Shown: in pieces, positions 62,461-64,000 of the stretch | How positions within the stretch are numbered: position 1 is the stretch's first letter | How the letters are laid out: the number at the start of each line of letters is the position of its first letter | Assembly (NCBI GenBank): GCA_020831865.1 | Contig: JAFIFT010000001.1 | Location: 62,001-126,000 of the forward strand | Origin: Legionellaceae bacterium | Lineage (GTDB): Bacteria; Pseudomonadota; Gammaproteobacteria; Legionellales; Legionellaceae | Length of the DNA: 64,000 nt | Direction of reading: 5' to 3' | Notes under the pieces: generated by a model | The model's input: the letters and a program-made list of their open reading frames with translations, nothing else | What the model was told of the DNA's origin: nothing | The model's database searches: none | Program-made: the position numbers and the translations under genes

Positions 62461-63540
62461 TTACCGGATAATCGAGCGAATCACTGCTCCCCCCAAACAA
62501 CGATTGGCCTCGTAGAATACAATAAATTGTCCGGGCGTAACCGCGCGTTGCGGGGAGGCAAACATCACACAATGGCCTTCGCTTGATTGCGGTGAAATCA
62601 TACAGGCCTGCTCTTGCTGTCTATAACGGGTCTTGGCAAAGCAAGTTAATGGTAATTCTATCGGTTCTGTTGTCAGCCAATGCACGGACTCACAGATCAA
62701 TCCCTGGGCATACAATAAGGGATGATCACTGCCTTGCGCCACAATTAAGGTATTGTGTCCGGTATCTTTATCAACCACATACCAGGGTTTGTCATCGGCG
62801 GTTTTATGGCCGCCTATCCCCAGTCCTTGCCGTTGACCCAGGGTATAAAACATTAAGCCATCATGTTGCCCCAGATGCTGTCCGCTGGTGCAGCGGATCT
62901 CACCAGGTTGCGCCAGAATATATTCTTGTAAAAAGCTCTTAAAGGGGCGTTCGCCAATAAAGCAAATTCCGGTTGAGTCTTTTTTGGCCTTGGTCACCAG
63001 ATTCAATTGCCCGGCAATTTGTCGAATCTCCTCTTTCAGGTAATCTCCAACTGGAAACAGGCACCTGTTGAGGACGCCTTTATCGATGGCGTGTAGAAAG
63101 TAGGTTTGATCTTTATTGCGGTCCCTGGCCTTCAGGAGAGCGGCGTTTGTGCCCCGGGATACCCGGGCATAGTGCCCGGTAGCAATATAATCAGCACCCA
63201 GCGATAACGCATGTTGAAAAAAAGCTTTGAATTTTATTTCTTTATTGCAAAGTACATCCGGGTTAGGAGTGCGGCCGTTTTGATACTCGCTGAGAAAATA
63301 GCTAAAAACTTTATCCCAGTATTCCTGGGCAAAGTTAACCGTGTGCAGGGGAATGTTCAATTGATGACAAACGGTTTGTGCATCGGCTAAATCAAGGGCG
63401 GCTGGGCAGTAATCCTTGCGATCATCCTGCTCCCAGTTCTTCATAAACAAGCCTTCTACCTGGTAGCCCTGTTCTTTAAGCAACCAGGCGGCAACAGAAG
63501 AATCTACACCACCCGACATACCTACAATCACTTTTTTCAT
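62461..63540 (-). CDS. mnmA: tRNA-specific 2-thiouridylase
   Basis: MnmA places sulfur on U34 of tRNA-Lys, Glu and Gln. The 359-residue protein has the PP-loop [14 protein letters not shown] at the N-terminus and the catalytic cysteines in [12 protein letters not shown] (C98) and [12 protein letters not shown] (C193). The C-terminal beta-barrel with [11 protein letters not shown] is complete. It is divergent from mlaF. Confidence 0.96.
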   Translation of the reverse strand: MKKVIVGMSGGVDSSVAAWLLKEQGYQVEGLFMKNWEQDDRKDYCPAALDLADAQTVCHQLNIPLHTVNFAQEYWDKVFSYFLSEYQNGRTPNPDVLCNKEIKFKAFFQHALSLGADYIATGHYARVSRGTNAALLKARDRNKDQTYFLHAIDKGVLNRCLFPVGDYLKEEIRQIAGQLNLVTKAKKDSTGICFIGERPFKSFLQEYILAQPGEIRCTSGQHLGQHDGLMFYTLGQRQGLGIGGHKTADDKPWYVVDKDTGHNTLIVAQGSDHPLLYAQGLICESVHWLTTEPIELPLTCFAKTRYRQQEQACMISPQSSEGHCVMFASPQRAVTPGQFIVFYEANRCLGGAVIRSIIR

Positions 63541-63685
63541 CGGTTTTAGTTCAGACCATTAAATGGCCATTATACCGCAATTTTGGGAAATTTTGCGGAT
63601 CATGGGATAATTTTTATTTTAAATTCACCAAATTTTTCAAAACTAAGGTTATACTAGTTGAATTATTGCACCGTGGAATACCACC

Positions 63686-64000
63686 ATGACTGATAAATTA
63701 GTGAACATAGAAGGCCTGTCCTTCCAGAGAGGGGAGCGGCCTATCTTCGATCAGGTGGACCTGGAAGTGGAGCGGGGTAAAATTACCGCCATTATGGGGC
63801 CATCCGGTAGCGGTAAGACCACATTATTACGTTTAATTGGCGCCCAGCTCTATCCCTCAGCGGGGCGTATTACTGTAGATGGACAGGATGTTCATCAATT
63901 GTCGCGTCGCGCGCTGTTTGAAGCCAGACGTAAAATGGGTTTGTTGTTTCAAAGTGGGGCTCTGTTTAGCCATTTGAACGTATTTGATAATGTCGCCTTC
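63686..64000 (+). CDS. mlaF: Phospholipid transport ATPase MlaF, 3' end cut by window edge
   Basis: The first 105 codons of an ABC ATPase are visible. The Walker A motif is GPSGSGKTTLLRLIG, and the Q loop is in LLFQSGALFSHLNVFDNVAF, whose Gln-Ser-Gly-Ala-Leu-Phe form is typical of MlaF/YrbF. MlaF energises the MlaFEDB complex, which moves phospholipids between the two membranes to keep the outer leaflet asymmetric. No ribosome binding site stands out before the ATG; TATACT at 63650-63655 may be a -10 box. Confidence 0.9.
   Translation, partial: MTDKLVNIEGLSFQRGERPIFDQVDLEVERGKITAIMGPSGSGKTTLLRLIGAQLYPSAGRITVDGQDVHQLSRRALFEARRKMGLLFQSGALFSHLNVFDNVAF

Overview
This window reads as a chromosomal segment of a gammaproteobacterium of the order Legionellales, most likely Legionella or a close relative. 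The grounds are three. Many housekeeping proteins are typical of the gamma subdivision (PyrG, KdsA, AccA, GreA, CarB, MiaB, BioABFHD, TrpS, ScpAB, MnmA). There is a pair resembling LssY and LssZ of the Legionella lss locus, and an LpnE-like secreted Sel1-repeat protein. There is also a cluster of large repeat proteins with eukaryotic-like features that look like Dot/Icm-type effectors. The species cannot be fixed from the sequence alone.

Layout, left to right. At 1-292 an unknown gene runs off the left edge. At 0.8-4.4 kb pyrG and kdsA are coupled, followed by an unknown membrane protein; tRNA-Ser(UGA) lies at 4.65 kb. At 4.8-10.2 kb are a secreted papain-like protease, an MFS exporter, mutY, and a coupled pair of unknown proteins. 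At 10.3-16 kb are a nitrilase-family amidase with tldD, an acyl-CoA ligase, and ubiC-ubiA. At 16-21.5 kb are the Sel1 protein, sodC, a phosphopantetheinyl transferase facing accA, tilS and a ComEA-like protein. At 21.6-26 kb are degQ, pgeF, rluD and miaB on the minus strand. At 26.4-31.5 kb are carB-greA (no carA beside it), a secreted HAD phosphatase and a FimT-like pseudopilin. At 31.7-37.6 kb are minD-minE (no minC beside them), folB, a bd-type oxidase (cydAB/cioAB), a RES/Xre toxin-antitoxin pair with its operator, and a thioesterase. At 37.6-42.5 kb is a divergent biotin cluster (bioA facing bioB-F-H-D) around a BirA-type operator. At 42.5-47.4 kb a compact run holds rnm, yciO, trpS, scpA, scpB and rluB.

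The accessory region is 47.4-57.0 kb. It holds a 1100-residue ankyrin-like protein, a divergently transcribed AT-rich protein with an F-box-like motif and a basic tail, a small six-cysteine secreted protein, and a 758-residue repeat protein with A8 tracts in its repeats. Between the last two lies a 390-bp element with 41-nt terminal inverted repeats, an 8-bp target duplication and a decayed GIY-YIG nuclease gene. It sits inside a dispersed repeat of which an uninterrupted copy lies at 21.0 kb.

The right end returns to core genes: an L,D-transpeptidase, the LssZ- and LssY-like membrane proteins, lipB-ybeD-dacA/C, erpA, mnmA, and the start of mlaF, cut by the window edge.

The best candidate for something little described is the palindromic GIY-YIG element. 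Next come the effector-like genes beside it. Functional statements rest on motifs read by eye; no database search was possible.
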